The notes under the pieces are model-generated. The model searched no databases. It saw only the letters and a program-made list of their open reading frames with translations, and was not told the origin of the DNA. The position numbers and the translations under genes were made by a program. Of a stretch of 64,000 bases of DNA, positions 8,051 to 17,600 are shown piece after piece. The number at the start of each line of letters is the position of its first letter. The stretch's first letter is position 1. This stretch comes from CAADGU01 sp035444285. GTDB taxonomy: Bacteria > Chloroflexota > Anaerolineae > Promineifilales > Promineifilaceae. The DNA lies in the NCBI GenBank assembly GCA_035444285.1, contig DAOMOK010000004.1, forward strand, positions 62,001 through 126,000, in the 5' to 3' direction.

Positions 8051-10321
8051 ATGGACATAAACCCCGTAACCGCTGCTGCGGCCACCGCCGCCATTGGCAA
8101 AACCACGTCCTGGCTCTGGGACAAATACGGCAAAGATTTGCTGTCTCGCCTGGGCCGGGAAGGCAAGAAGGAGTGGGATCAGCGCAAGTGGGAAAAGTCC
8201 GCTGAAACCTACCTGAAAAATCTGTATGACGACGTAAGCACCCTGCGCATCTTGGGCAAAAGCGAAAACCAGCCCATTGAGCGCATGTATACGGATGTGA
8301 ACGTGTTGGGCCGACTCAGCGCAGAGCAGCGGTATAAATTGTCGCAGTTGCCGGACGAGTACGAGGAGCGGGTGGGGCTGCGCTGGCAGCAGAAGGAGCG
8401 ACAGGATGGGTTGAAGTTGGCCCGTGACACGCGCCGACTCTTTATTTTGGGCAAACCGGGGGCGGGCAAAACCACCTTTTTGAAACACGTGGCTTTGCAA
8501 ACGATAAAGGGGCAGATGGGCGAGAAGATACCCATCTTCATCGGGTTGTGGCGGCTGGCCAATTCCAAGCAGGAGTTGATGCCCTACATTGTGGAGCAGT
8601 TTCGCATTTGTGGCTTCCCGGAGGCCGAGCCGTTTGTGCGTGAAGTGTTGAAAGACGGCCGTGCCATCGTCCTCTTTGATGGGCTAGATGAAGTGCGTGT
8701 GGAAAATGAGCAGCGGGATAAACTGATCACGGCCGTTGAAGATTTCGGCCGTGAATTCCGCGACAGTCAGGTCTTCATCACCTGCCGCCTGGCTGTCACC
8801 GATTACACCTTTGACGGCTTCAGGTACGTGGAAATGGCCGACTTCAACGAAGGGCAGATGAAGACATTTGTCTTTCGCTGGTTTCAGCATGATATGGCGC
8901 AGCGGGACGCCTGCTGGGAAGCGCTAAAAGCCGACCACAACAAATCGTTGCGTGAACTGGCGCAGGTGCCGCTGCTGCTCTCTTTGCTTTGCCTGACCTA
9001 TGAGAAACGGAATGAATTTCCCCAGGAACGGGACGAGATTTACAAAGAGGCCACCGACGCCCTGCTCAATGATTGGGACGCCAGCCGCCGCATCAAACGT
9101 GGGCGGGAGTTTGTGCGTGAAAACGCGGTCTATGAAAACCTGACACTCAAGCACAAACAAAAGTTGCTAGCACACGTAGCTTATCAAAGTTTTGCAGACG
9201 GCCAATACTTTATTAAAGTAGAGGATCTGGCACAGATGATTGAAGCATTTCTGCAAGGTGTGCCGAAGCTGCAAGAAGTAGAACTCGATGGAGTAGAAAT
9301 CTTACGAGTGATGGAAGCACAACATGGTATCTTTGTGGAACGGGCGCATACCATTCATTCCTTTTCCCACCTGACGCTGCAAGAGTATTATGCAGCGCGT
9401 TACATCGTGGAAAACGAAGCCGACGGCACACTGCCCCGGTTGATGCAGAATGTGGGGGATAAACGCTGGCGCGAGGTCTTTTTGCTGACAGCCGGCATGT
9501 TGAGTGACGCCACCGACTTCGGCAAACGGTATTTGAAAGCTTTGCAGCAGATGGTGGTCGGGGAGAAAGAGTTGATAGCCCTACTGCAATGGGGGGTTGA
9601 AAGAAGTGCAGTCGGCGGATGGTCGCCTCTCGCTGGTCGCACTTTTTACATCTTCCTAAATCACTCCCTCGACCTTGATCGCACTGTTGACTTCGTCCTT
9701 ACTCTCGATGATGCCCTCAAACGCGTCCTAACCCTCGAGCAAGACCACACCTTTACTCTCTCTCTCGACCTTGCCCACGACCTAGACCGCGTCCGCGCTT
9801 TCGGCCTCAACCTCGACGGCAGCAAAGGCTTCACCTTAGACATCGACCTTGTCAAGGGACTTGCCCAGGCCCGTACTCGCGCCTTGAGCCTTCCCTCCCC
9901 GTATGCCCTCGATTATTTGTTGAGTATGTTCTTATACGTTGCTCAAATTCTGACGTTAATGCGAGGAATAGCAATGGACGATGAACTAATAACTAGAGAA
10001 CTAAGTGAAACGGCCGCACGGCTTGACCAGTTTTGCCGCGACGCCGATTTGCCGGCATTGCAAGCTGCTTTAGCTGCTTTGCCGCTGCCTGGGGCCAGCG
10101 CCAGCGATCAAGAGCTGCAAACATTTACCGCGCAATTGGGGACAATTGCCCGCACCCACCGCGACCTGGGGCATGAATGGAATTTGTCAGGGGAACAGGT
10201 GAAGTTGCTGGAAAAGTATTTACAGGCCAACCTGCTTTTTGTGGAATGTCTAAACTTGGCCTACGTGCCCGACCGCGCCGCCATTGAAAACCAGATTTTA
10301 CTGCCACCGACCACGTCGTAG
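8051..10321 (+). CDS. NACHT-domain STAND-type NTPase
   Basis: 756-residue cytoplasmic ATPase. Walker A is GKPGAGKTT at about 134-142 and Walker B is the DGLDEV block at about 210-215, followed by a sensor-like FITCR. The helical region after the NACHT core has the conserved FSHLTLQEYYAAR. The N-terminal 110 residues have no recognised effector. Residues about 537-620 are a degenerate repeat rich in Leu-Asp-Leu and Thr-Leu words, encoded by unusually pyrimidine-rich DNA (9661-9900); similar LD repeats are common in NACHT proteins of filamentous bacteria. AAGGAGG precedes the ATG. NACHT ATPases commonly act as phage sensors; the neighbouring toxin-antitoxin pair fits that. The 3' end is duplicated downstream as a decayed copy. 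Confidence 0.8.
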   Translation: MDINPVTAAAATAAIGKTTSWLWDKYGKDLLSRLGREGKKEWDQRKWEKSAETYLKNLYDDVSTLRILGKSENQPIERMYTDVNVLGRLSAEQRYKLSQLPDEYEERVGLRWQQKERQDGLKLARDTRRLFILGKPGAGKTTFLKHVALQTIKGQMGEKIPIFIGLWRLANSKQELMPYIVEQFRICGFPEAEPFVREVLKDGRAIVLFDGLDEVRVENEQRDKLITAVEDFGREFRDSQVFITCRLAVTDYTFDGFRYVEMADFNEGQMKTFVFRWFQHDMAQRDACWEALKADHNKSLRELAQVPLLLSLLCLTYEKRNEFPQERDEIYKEATDALLNDWDASRRIKRGREFVRENAVYENLTLKHKQKLLAHVAYQSFADGQYFIKVEDLAQMIEAFLQGVPKLQEVELDGVEILRVMEAQHGIFVERAHTIHSFSHLTLQEYYAARYIVENEADGTLPRLMQNVGDKRWREVFLLTAGMLSDATDFGKRYLKALQQMVVGEKELIALLQWGVERSAVGGWSPLAGRTFYIFLNHSLDLDRTVDFVLTLDDALKRVLTLEQDHTFTLSLDLAHDLDRVRAFGLNLDGSKGFTLDIDLVKGLAQARTRALSLPSPYALDYLLSMFLYVAQILTLMRGIAMDDELITRELSETAARLDQFCRDADLPALQAALAALPLPGASASDQELQTFTAQLGTIARTHRDLGHEWNLSGEQVKLLEKYLQANLLFVECLNLAYVPDRAAIENQILLPPTTS

Positions 10322-10384
10322 GGGCGAGGCAACCGGGTAAACCCTCTGCCACGCAGAAACCCTTTTGCCCCGGTTGCCTCGCCC
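10322..10384. terminator. Hairpin immediately after the NACHT stop codon
   Basis: Perfect 16-bp stem, GGGCGAGGCAACCGGG at 10322-10337 paired with 10369-10384, starting at the base after the TAG. There is no T-run, so termination is inferred from position. Confidence 0.55.
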
Positions 10385-10405
10385 GCTACCCTAAACCCCC
10401 AGACA

Positions 10406-10468
10406 GGGCGAGACGGTTGGTGACGAGGCATTGGTCAACCTTACAAATTTTACCCAACCGTCTCGCCC
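10406..10468. repeat. Second hairpin after the NACHT gene
   Basis: Stem GGGCGAGACGGTTGG at 10406-10420 pairs with 10454-10468. It shares the GGGCGAG beginning with the preceding hairpin, as if copied and diverged. Confidence 0.5.
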
Positions 10469-10484
10469 CTACGATAATGATTCG

Positions 10485-10764
10485 CCTTGCCCAACCGCGA
10501 CCTGGGGCATGAATGGAAATTGTCAGATTGGCCTGTCATTCCGAACGAAGTCTGCGGAGTGAGGAATCTTCCGTCTCAGCCAGGTGAAAGATTCCTCACC
10601 AGGGACGGTTCGGAATGACACAAGAAAGTTCAGATTATTTTGTCAACAGTGTAGTAAACTATTTGCAGGCGAACCTGCTCTTTGTGGAGTGTCTGAAGCT
10701 GGCCACCGTGCCCGACCGCGCCGCCATCGAAAACCAGATTTTGCTGCCCCCGACCACGTTGTAG
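10485..10764 (+). pseudogene. Decayed duplicate of the NACHT 3' end, split by a palindromic element
   Basis: Bases 10493-10526 repeat the codons for RDLGHEW near the end of the NACHT gene. Bases 10656-10764 repeat its last 36 codons or so, including the same stop context (CCGACCACGT then TAG). Between them lies an 87-bp inverted repeat (10534-10620). It is either the remains of a second NACHT gene or a tandem duplication of this 3' end. It is not translatable as a whole. Confidence 0.7.
10534..10620. repeat. Palindromic dispersed element (TGTCATTCCGAAC ends), copy 1
   Basis: Ends TGTCATTCCGAAC and GTTCGGAATGACA are exact complements, with inner arms GAGGAATCTT and AAGATTCCTC. It interrupts the duplicated NACHT 3' end. 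A related element with the same words lies at 57061-57164. Confidence 0.65.
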
Positions 10765-10765
10765 G

Positions 10766-10827
10766 GGTGGGACGGCGCGGCTTCCATTTGGGCCAAACAA
10801 GAGGTCTCCTCTCCGCGCCGTCTCACC
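10766..10827. terminator. Hairpin after the decayed NACHT copy
   Basis: GGTGGGACGGCGCGG at 10766-10780 pairs (one mismatch) with 10813-10827. It follows the stop of the duplicate just as the first hairpin follows the intact gene, so gene end and hairpin appear to have been copied together. Confidence 0.5.
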
Positions 10828-10834
10828 ACTGGCT

Positions 10835-11245
10835 CTAACGCCCCAGTGCCAAACAATCGGCAATAAGCACAGGCAGGTTAGGCTTTTCAAAGCTGATACC
10901 CTTTGCCGGTTGGCGATTATGTTTGATGTCAGGCTCTTCGTGAAAATGGTGAGGGTAGGTCGCCGTTAACGCCGGATTTTCAGGGTGTGGTTGTGGATCA
11001 TACCAGCGAATCTTGTCATTACCGCGATAAATAGCATAGCTGTAGTTCTGGATGCGGCCATTTTTGAGATCCAGGATTTCCAGGATGCGGAGTTTCAGGC
11101 CATTATTGAACTGAACTTCGCCTTCGACAACGGCCGTTAACGCACTGGTACTGTAGAGGCGCAGCGTCGAAGCAACCACTTCTGGGTAGGTAGCTGCTAC
11201 ACCGTAGATAAGCGATTCATATTCGTGGCGAGAAGGAAAGGCCAT
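10835..11245 (-). CDS. TumE/DUF6516-like toxin of a toxin-antitoxin pair
   Basis: 136-residue protein with a central block like those of the TumE/DUF6516 toxin family: RWYDPQPHPENP, then TYPHHFHEEP. The family supplies the toxin of small type II pairs. It starts 3 bp after the upstream partner stops, so the two are co-transcribed and probably translationally coupled. The C-terminus ends just beside the third NACHT-linked hairpin. Toxin activity is inferred from family and arrangement only. Confidence 0.6.
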   Translation of the reverse strand: MAFPSRHEYESLIYGVAATYPEVVASTLRLYSTSALTAVVEGEVQFNNGLKLRILEILDLKNGRIQNYSYAIYRGNDKIRWYDPQPHPENPALTATYPHHFHEEPDIKHNRQPAKGISFEKPNLPVLIADCLALGR

Positions 11246-11248
11246 GGC

Positions 11249-11563
11249 TTACGGAGCGGAAAGGGCCGGTTCACGGGGGTCAATAGCAATGGCAGAATCA
11301 CCACTCTGGGTATGCAACTGTTTCAGACGTTTGTGTGACAGTTCTTGCAAGGCTGACTCCCGATCTTGCTTGATCTGGTGAAAACCAGCCCACATGGCAA
11401 AATCTTCGGCATGTTCACCATCATCCAGCCGCCCTTGCTGATAAAGGTCGTAAAAGTCGGCGGAACTTAGCCAATAGCGCCGTTCAAAGCGGCGTGTCAC
11501 CTCATCAGCCGCCCGCAAATCGTCCAAAATTTCTGTTATGGTCACTTCCATCATATCCATCAC
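11249..11563 (-). CDS. Putative antitoxin partner of the TumE-like toxin
   Basis: 104-residue acidic helical protein, first gene of the pair. The block YWLSSADFYDLYQQGRLDD followed by an FAMWAGF segment recalls the conserved partner usually found beside DUF6516 toxins. No helix-turn-helix is obvious. The start is ambiguous among a GTG (11563) and nearby ATGs (11560, 11554, 11551); AGGTGAT near 11561-11567 is the likely ribosome-binding site, favouring the inner ATGs. Confidence 0.5.
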   Translation of the reverse strand: MMDMMEVTITEILDDLRAADEVTRRFERRYWLSSADFYDLYQQGRLDDGEHAEDFAMWAGFHQIKQDRESALQELSHKRLKQLHTQSGDSAIAIDPREPALSAP

Positions 11564-11630
11564 CTGCCTGTTAGTTTAAGCCAATCATACTGACAGGCAA
11601 GACGTGCGTCAATTGGGAGGTCATAAAAAA

Positions 11631-11676
11631 GACATCCGATTTCGGCAACCAGAGGTTGCATGAGAAATCGGATGCC
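11631..11676. terminator. Terminator-like hairpin, conserved-stem family, copy 2
   Basis: Outer stem GACATCCGATTTC pairs with GAAATCGGATG; a second small hairpin (GCAACC/GGTTGC) is nested in the loop. It lies just past the end of the A2M gene (minus strand). Confidence 0.7.
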
Positions 11677-11684
11677 TCAGGTGT

Positions 11685-14600
11685 TTACTCAATAATCACC
11701 AGATCGCTGGCGCTACGGCCGTACACTTCCGGCGCATACATCTCTTCAGCCTTTGCCGGTGGGGTCACAAACCGGCCCGGCGTAGTGGCGCGGGTGACGT
11801 AGCTGTATTCATACACCCCTTCCCACAGCAGCGTGCTAAACGCCTCCAGCCGCTCGTCGCGCATATTTTCGTGATCATACCAGCTACCCCACCACCACCA
11901 GTAGGGCGAGGGGGCCGCGTTGGCGTCGCGCGGTACACTTTGCGAAACGGCCAACGCCGTGTTAATCGGCTCCAAACCGGCGGGCAGCGGGTCAACCAGG
12001 GCCACATGGTAACGGCGGTTATCGGCCACCATCATCAGCTTCACCCGCACCCGCGCGCCCAGGCGAATGTGCCAGTTGCCGTCCGCATCCTGGTACACAT
12101 CCTCCGGGTCATCTACCGCTTCGTAGCTGCGCTGCACCACAAAACCACGATCCAGCGCCTCCAGCGTCAGGTCAGAGGGGGCATAGTTGAGAGCGAGACG
12201 GTAGTACAATCGCCCTTCCCCATCCTTACTCACGATCAAATCCTGTGTCGGGTCGCCGCTTGCCAGGTAGCTCATGGGGATGTCTAGCTGATACCGCTCG
12301 GTGGTGCGCCCCACAAACTGCTGGTCGCCCGCGTAGCTGTCACCCAGCCAGATTTGGGCCACAAAGTCCGGCGTTTGCGCTTCAAAGGTGTTGAAGTAGT
12401 TGTCCAGGGCCAGCAGGATAAACACATTTTCCTGGGTGTTGCCCCAATGCCCGGCGGTGCGATGCGCCAGCAGCCCGTTCACCACCTTGGGAATCAGGTC
12501 ATTTTGCGGGTCTTGCGTAATCAGCGTGTTGAGAATGGCGCCATCGGTGCGGCGGTCGGAGTGCAGCATCAGGTAGTCGCCGTCGCCATAGCTGGTGGTG
12601 AAATTGGCGGCCCCGGCCGTTTCCACGGCGCGGTTGTTGAGATGCTGCCGGATGGCGGCTACGTCATTGGCCGCACCGGGATCGGTGGCCAGCACCGGCC
12701 ATAACCAGCCCAACGTTTCCAGCGGCAGGTTTTCCAGCCCGGCTTCATTGAGCAAATTGCCCGCTTTGGCCGCGTCGCTATCCCCGGCCAGATGGCGCAC
12801 ATAGAGGGCGTAGGCGCTCAGACCCCAGCGGGTTTCCTGACCGTACCATTCGGGGTAATACCGTTCAATTTGTCCCAGATAGGCCATGACGCGGGCCTGC
12901 ATATCGGCGGGTACGGCATATCCCTTTTGCTGCGCTATCACCAGGGCGTGGGCCACGTGGATGGAGTTGAAGGGGATGGAGTCGCGGCCCCGTTCCCAGT
13001 AGGGGAAGCCGCCGTCCCCGTTTTGCATTCCTTGTAGCGTTTCGATGTCGCGTTGCACGGCCGTTTCCATCTCTGCTGGCGTGGGCAACCCTTCGGCGTC
13101 AAAGGCGGTCAGCACATCCCGCAGCGCCGCTATCGCCAGAATGCGCGAGGCCAATGCCTCTGACGATTCATAGCGGTAGCTGGTCAGGTACAGCACCGCG
13201 TCCGTCAACGCCTGCAACGCGGTAGAGGATGTGCCGATTTCCAGCCCGCCATAACCGGTAATGACGCCGGAAGGCATGAGGAACGGCTGCGCCACCGCGC
13301 CCGCATCCAACACGCCATAGGTGGCAAACGCTTCGGTGGTAGCCGGGGTGTAAACGGGCAGTTCGATAGTGGCGGCATCCGCATAAGGGCCGGAAACGGC
13401 CGCTACCTGGAACCGCGCCGTGCCCGCACTCACCGTCGTTGCCGGGAAGCGCACTTCGATGCGGTCGTTGGCGGGGATGGTGACACGCTGCCCCTGCACG
13501 CCGGTCAGTTGCAAATTGCTCGTTTGTAGGGCCACGTCTACGGCCATCGGTTCGCTGGTCTGGTTTTGCAGGACGACGGGCAGTTCAAACTGGTCGCCAA
13601 AGTTGAGGAAGCGGGGGGCCGACGCCCGTACCATCAAAGGCAATCGTGCCGTTAGATTGCTTTCACCCGCGCCAAACTGCCGCTCGCCGGCTACGGCCGC
13701 GGCCATCAGTCGGTAGCGGGTCAGGTTGTCCGGCAGTTTGAAGCTGATTTGCGCCTGGCCGTTGGCGTCCGTTTGCACGGTGGGCGCAAACACCGCCAGG
13801 GGATCAAAGTTGGTGCGTACCTGAATCGGGATGTCAACGGTGACTAACTCCACATCAGCGGCATTCAGGGCGCTGCGTTCGGCGGTCATGGTGGCCATTG
13901 GCGCGGGCGCACCGGCCATGTCCACGGCCGATTCCTCCATCGCGGGTGCTTCTACAACTACTTCGGATACCACGCGAGTTACTTCGACTTGTTGATCGCC
14001 GATCTGCCCGGCCAGGGTTTCGGGGTTGACAAGGAGGATACTGTCACGGCCATAACGCTGCTCCAACCATGCCCAGACCGGCTGGTAAAAGGTGTTGAGC
14101 GGATTGCTCAACTGGTAGCCGGTCAGGGCCAGGATGGCCTCGTCCACCGCCCACAGCGCCACTTCGGCGTTGGGCACGGGCTGGCCGTTGGCGTCGGTGA
14201 CGGTGACGGTCACGGCCGTGTCTGCCCCTGGTTCCAATTCCGTCGCTTGCGGCACAACGTTCAGCGTCAATTCACGGCTATAGGCGGGTACGCTCAGGTT
14301 GAGCGAACCGCTGGCATAAGCGGGACGGGGCGGCACGCCGGGCAGGACATTGCCCTGGTCGTCGGTGCGGGGGGCGCTGCCCACCAGTTCCACCTGCACG
14401 CCGATATTGGGGATGTGCTCTTCGGTGATGGGGATTTGCAGCGTGGCTGTGCCCTCTGTCAGTTGAAACGGCTCGGCGCTGAGGATGCCGCCGTGGCTGA
14501 GGATGAGCAGCCCTTCGGCCGGGCTAAACGGTGACTGCACCAGGATTTCGGCCACGTCACCGGGCTGGTACTCTTGCCGGTCGGGGATGAGGGTGGCCGT

Positions 14601-17600
14601 TTCGTGTTCCACGTCGCGCTGGACGGGCTGCGTGCCGCCGCTGACCCAACGGGTGAATTTGCTCTGGTTGGGTCGGCCGGCGCTGTCGGTGACCACGGCC
14701 GTGATCTCATACGTACCACCCTTTGTCGTGGTGAAGGTGCAGGTGACGGGTTCGGTAGTGGCGGTAACAACACAATCTTGCACGTCTACCGCTTCTTGTA
14801 CCCAACGGCCGCTTTTGGTCGTCCAATCCAGGCGGGCGGCTTGCATGGTTACGGCCGTACCCGCGACCGGGTTGCCATCAATATCGGTGACGATGGCCTC
14901 AATTTCCAGCGGTTCACCCTGTTTGACAAAGGTGCGCGGACTGCGCAGCCCCACGTAGAGGCTGGATGGATGCACCAGCAAATTGGTGGACGATGCCCAC
15001 ACCTGCCGGTTCACGTCCATCACCCCGGCCTCGGCATTGACGCTGAAGGGGCGGTTGCCTTCCAGGGCCGTAAAGTCAATTTGCAGGAAATGTTCACCGT
15101 TGCCGTCGGTGACGCCGCTAAACGTTTCCACGACCTGCTCCGTCGGCCAGGGGGAACTGATACCGCGCCCAAAAACGCCCTCGATGCCATAACTGTATCC
15201 CATGTCCATCCACCACCAGGGAATCCATTCGCCAAAGGTGAAGTCAGACCAGCCGGGCGGGCTGTATTGGCCGGGAGTGGAGGTGACGGTCCAGTTAACC
15301 TGGGCGTTGGGCAGCGGCCCACCGGCAAAGTAATTGGCGGCAACGGCGACGGTAGCGGCATCGTTGACGACGTAGGGGCCAACACTTTCCTGGCGCGCGC
15401 TGACTTCAAATTCGGGGCGGCGGAACTCTTGAATTTGAATCTGGTGACCGGTGCTGCTGCCGGGCAGGTTTTGGCCGCCGCCGCGCACCTGGAAGTTCAG
15501 ATAGGCAGTCCCCAGGTTGCTGTTTTCGGGAAGGGTGAAGGCCAGATCAAAACCGCCAAAGCCGTTCACGGCCGTTTCGCCGCTGGCCAGTTCGTTGCCT
15601 TGTGGGTCATAAACCTGGTAGATGACGCCGGTGGTCAGGCTACCAGGCAGAGAAATGGCCCCGGTACGGCCGTTGATATGCCGCAGCCACCCCTTCACAT
15701 GCACCTCCTCGCCGGGGCGGTACATGGCCCGATCATCCAGAATATGCCAGCGCAGTTCGTCTGACACCGGCTGCGGCTGCCAGCCATAGTCATCCCAATA
15801 GTAGCCGCTGTAGGGCAAAATGGCGGTGTCGTCGCCCTGCTGCCCGACCAGATAGAGAATGCCGCCTGAGGGTATGGTGAAGCGGGCCAGGCCGGCGGCA
15901 TCTGTGGCCGTTTCCACCGCGCCGCTGGTGATGGTCACGAAGGACAGCGGCGCGCCATCCTGCAAATCAGTCGCCCAGACGACCATTTCATCATTGTCTT
16001 TGGTGACGTCCAGGCCGATTTGGGTAGCCTGTACCCAGGGATGGATAGTTTGAGACTGCCGCTGCCAGCGGTCGCGGAAGGGGCCGGGCGGCTGGATGAC
16101 GACGACCAGATGGCCGAAGCCGCCGCTTTGGGGGCCGTTTTCCAGGGCTTCGGTGAGTTTGACGGCCGTTTCCGTCAAGACATCCTGGGTGCTGCCGGTG
16201 GCGACAGTTTCATCATACACCAGACGGCCCGGTGGGGTAGGCGCGCTGTCTTGCTGGTCAAAGTTGCGCCGGTAGGCCATATAAGCGGGCCAATCGGCGG
16301 GGGTGACGGCATACGCCTGCACCCGCAGTTCGTCATAGTTCATCACGTAGAGCGTTAACTGCGGTTCACTGGCCGAGGGGTCCAGGGTGACGAGCATGTC
16401 GTTGGGGCCGCTGACAAAGGGTTCGGCCGTGCCTACTTCAAAGCGCAGCGACTCCGAGTCGCCCAATGTCTGGCCGAAGATGTCCTGGATGCTGCCGTCT
16501 ATGGTGACGCGGTAGGTGGTGCGCCCTTTGGTTACGCCCTGAATGGTCAGGGTGCTGTAGCTCAGGTCAACCGTCGCCCCTGGCAGTTCCGGCTCAATGC
16601 GGATCATCGTTTCCAGAAATGCTTCCGGGTCGAGTGGATTGTTGAAGTTGATAATGAAGGGGGTGAGCGGCGGGCATTTGCCATCGTACCAGCCACAGGT
16701 GTACTGCTCAATACGCAGCGGCGGGTAGGTGCTAAAACTGAACGATTGCGTTTCCGTCGTCAGGCGCGGCCCTTCGGCGGAGGGGGTACCGGGGCCAATG
16801 GTCACGGTGATGGCGGCGTCGGTGGGCAACGGCCGTTCCGGGCGCAGCGCCAACCAATAGCCATCACGAGCATACCGCACCGTCTGGCTAACCATCTCGT
16901 CGGCGGCAATTTCGGCCGAGGCTGCCAGACGCACCGCCTGCGGGTTGCCATTGGCGGTGAGTTGGATGGTGGGCAGCACGGCCGTAGGCTCAATCAGTTG
17001 GTCAAATTCGATGAAAATAATCGGCTCCAACGGCTGCGAGCCGTAGTTGGGGTAGTTGGAAACCAGACGGACCGGCGGCGTGCTGAACGTCCAGCGCACG
17101 GTTTCTGCCAGTTGGCCGCCGGTCATGGAAGTGGTGCCGGCAGGGATTTCGGCCACAAATTCGGTGGCCATCGGCAGCCGGTCAATCACCGTTGAATCCA
17201 CCTCAAAGCGCAGGGTTTGCGGGCTGACCCACTGCCAGGTACCGGGCAGGGACGGCGTCAGGTTGACGGGCACGTTTTGCGCCGCCAGGCTCTCTAAATC
17301 GGTCAGCGGTACCATCGGCTGGTTGAAGGTGACGTTGATGAAGGGGGCCAGCCCCACATCCCCTTCCGGCGAGTAACGTAGCACCTGCAGCGGGCCGGTG
17401 GGCGGCTCTGGCGAGCTGTAATCGGTCGGCGGCGGTGGGAAGGTCTGGGTGATTGTCTGGCCGGGGCGGGGCGGCGGCAGCAGTTTATCCGGCAGGCGGA
17501 ACGGCTGGCTGTCGCCCACTTCGCCGGTGAGTTCCGGCAGGCGGGCCAAAATCTGGGCGATTTCGGCTTCGGTGAGCGGGTCGCCGGTGACGGGCGGCAA

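Noticed and set aside
9661..9900. Possible target repeat of a diversity-generating retroelement in the NACHT gene
   Set aside because: No reverse transcriptase, template repeat or adenine-biased variation is visible in the window.
14574..15764. A 396-codon open frame on the plus strand inside the A2M gene, and similar long antisense frames elsewhere
   Set aside because: They mirror the codon pattern of the real gene, have no ribosome-binding site and no family similarity. GC-rich genes routinely leave such frames.
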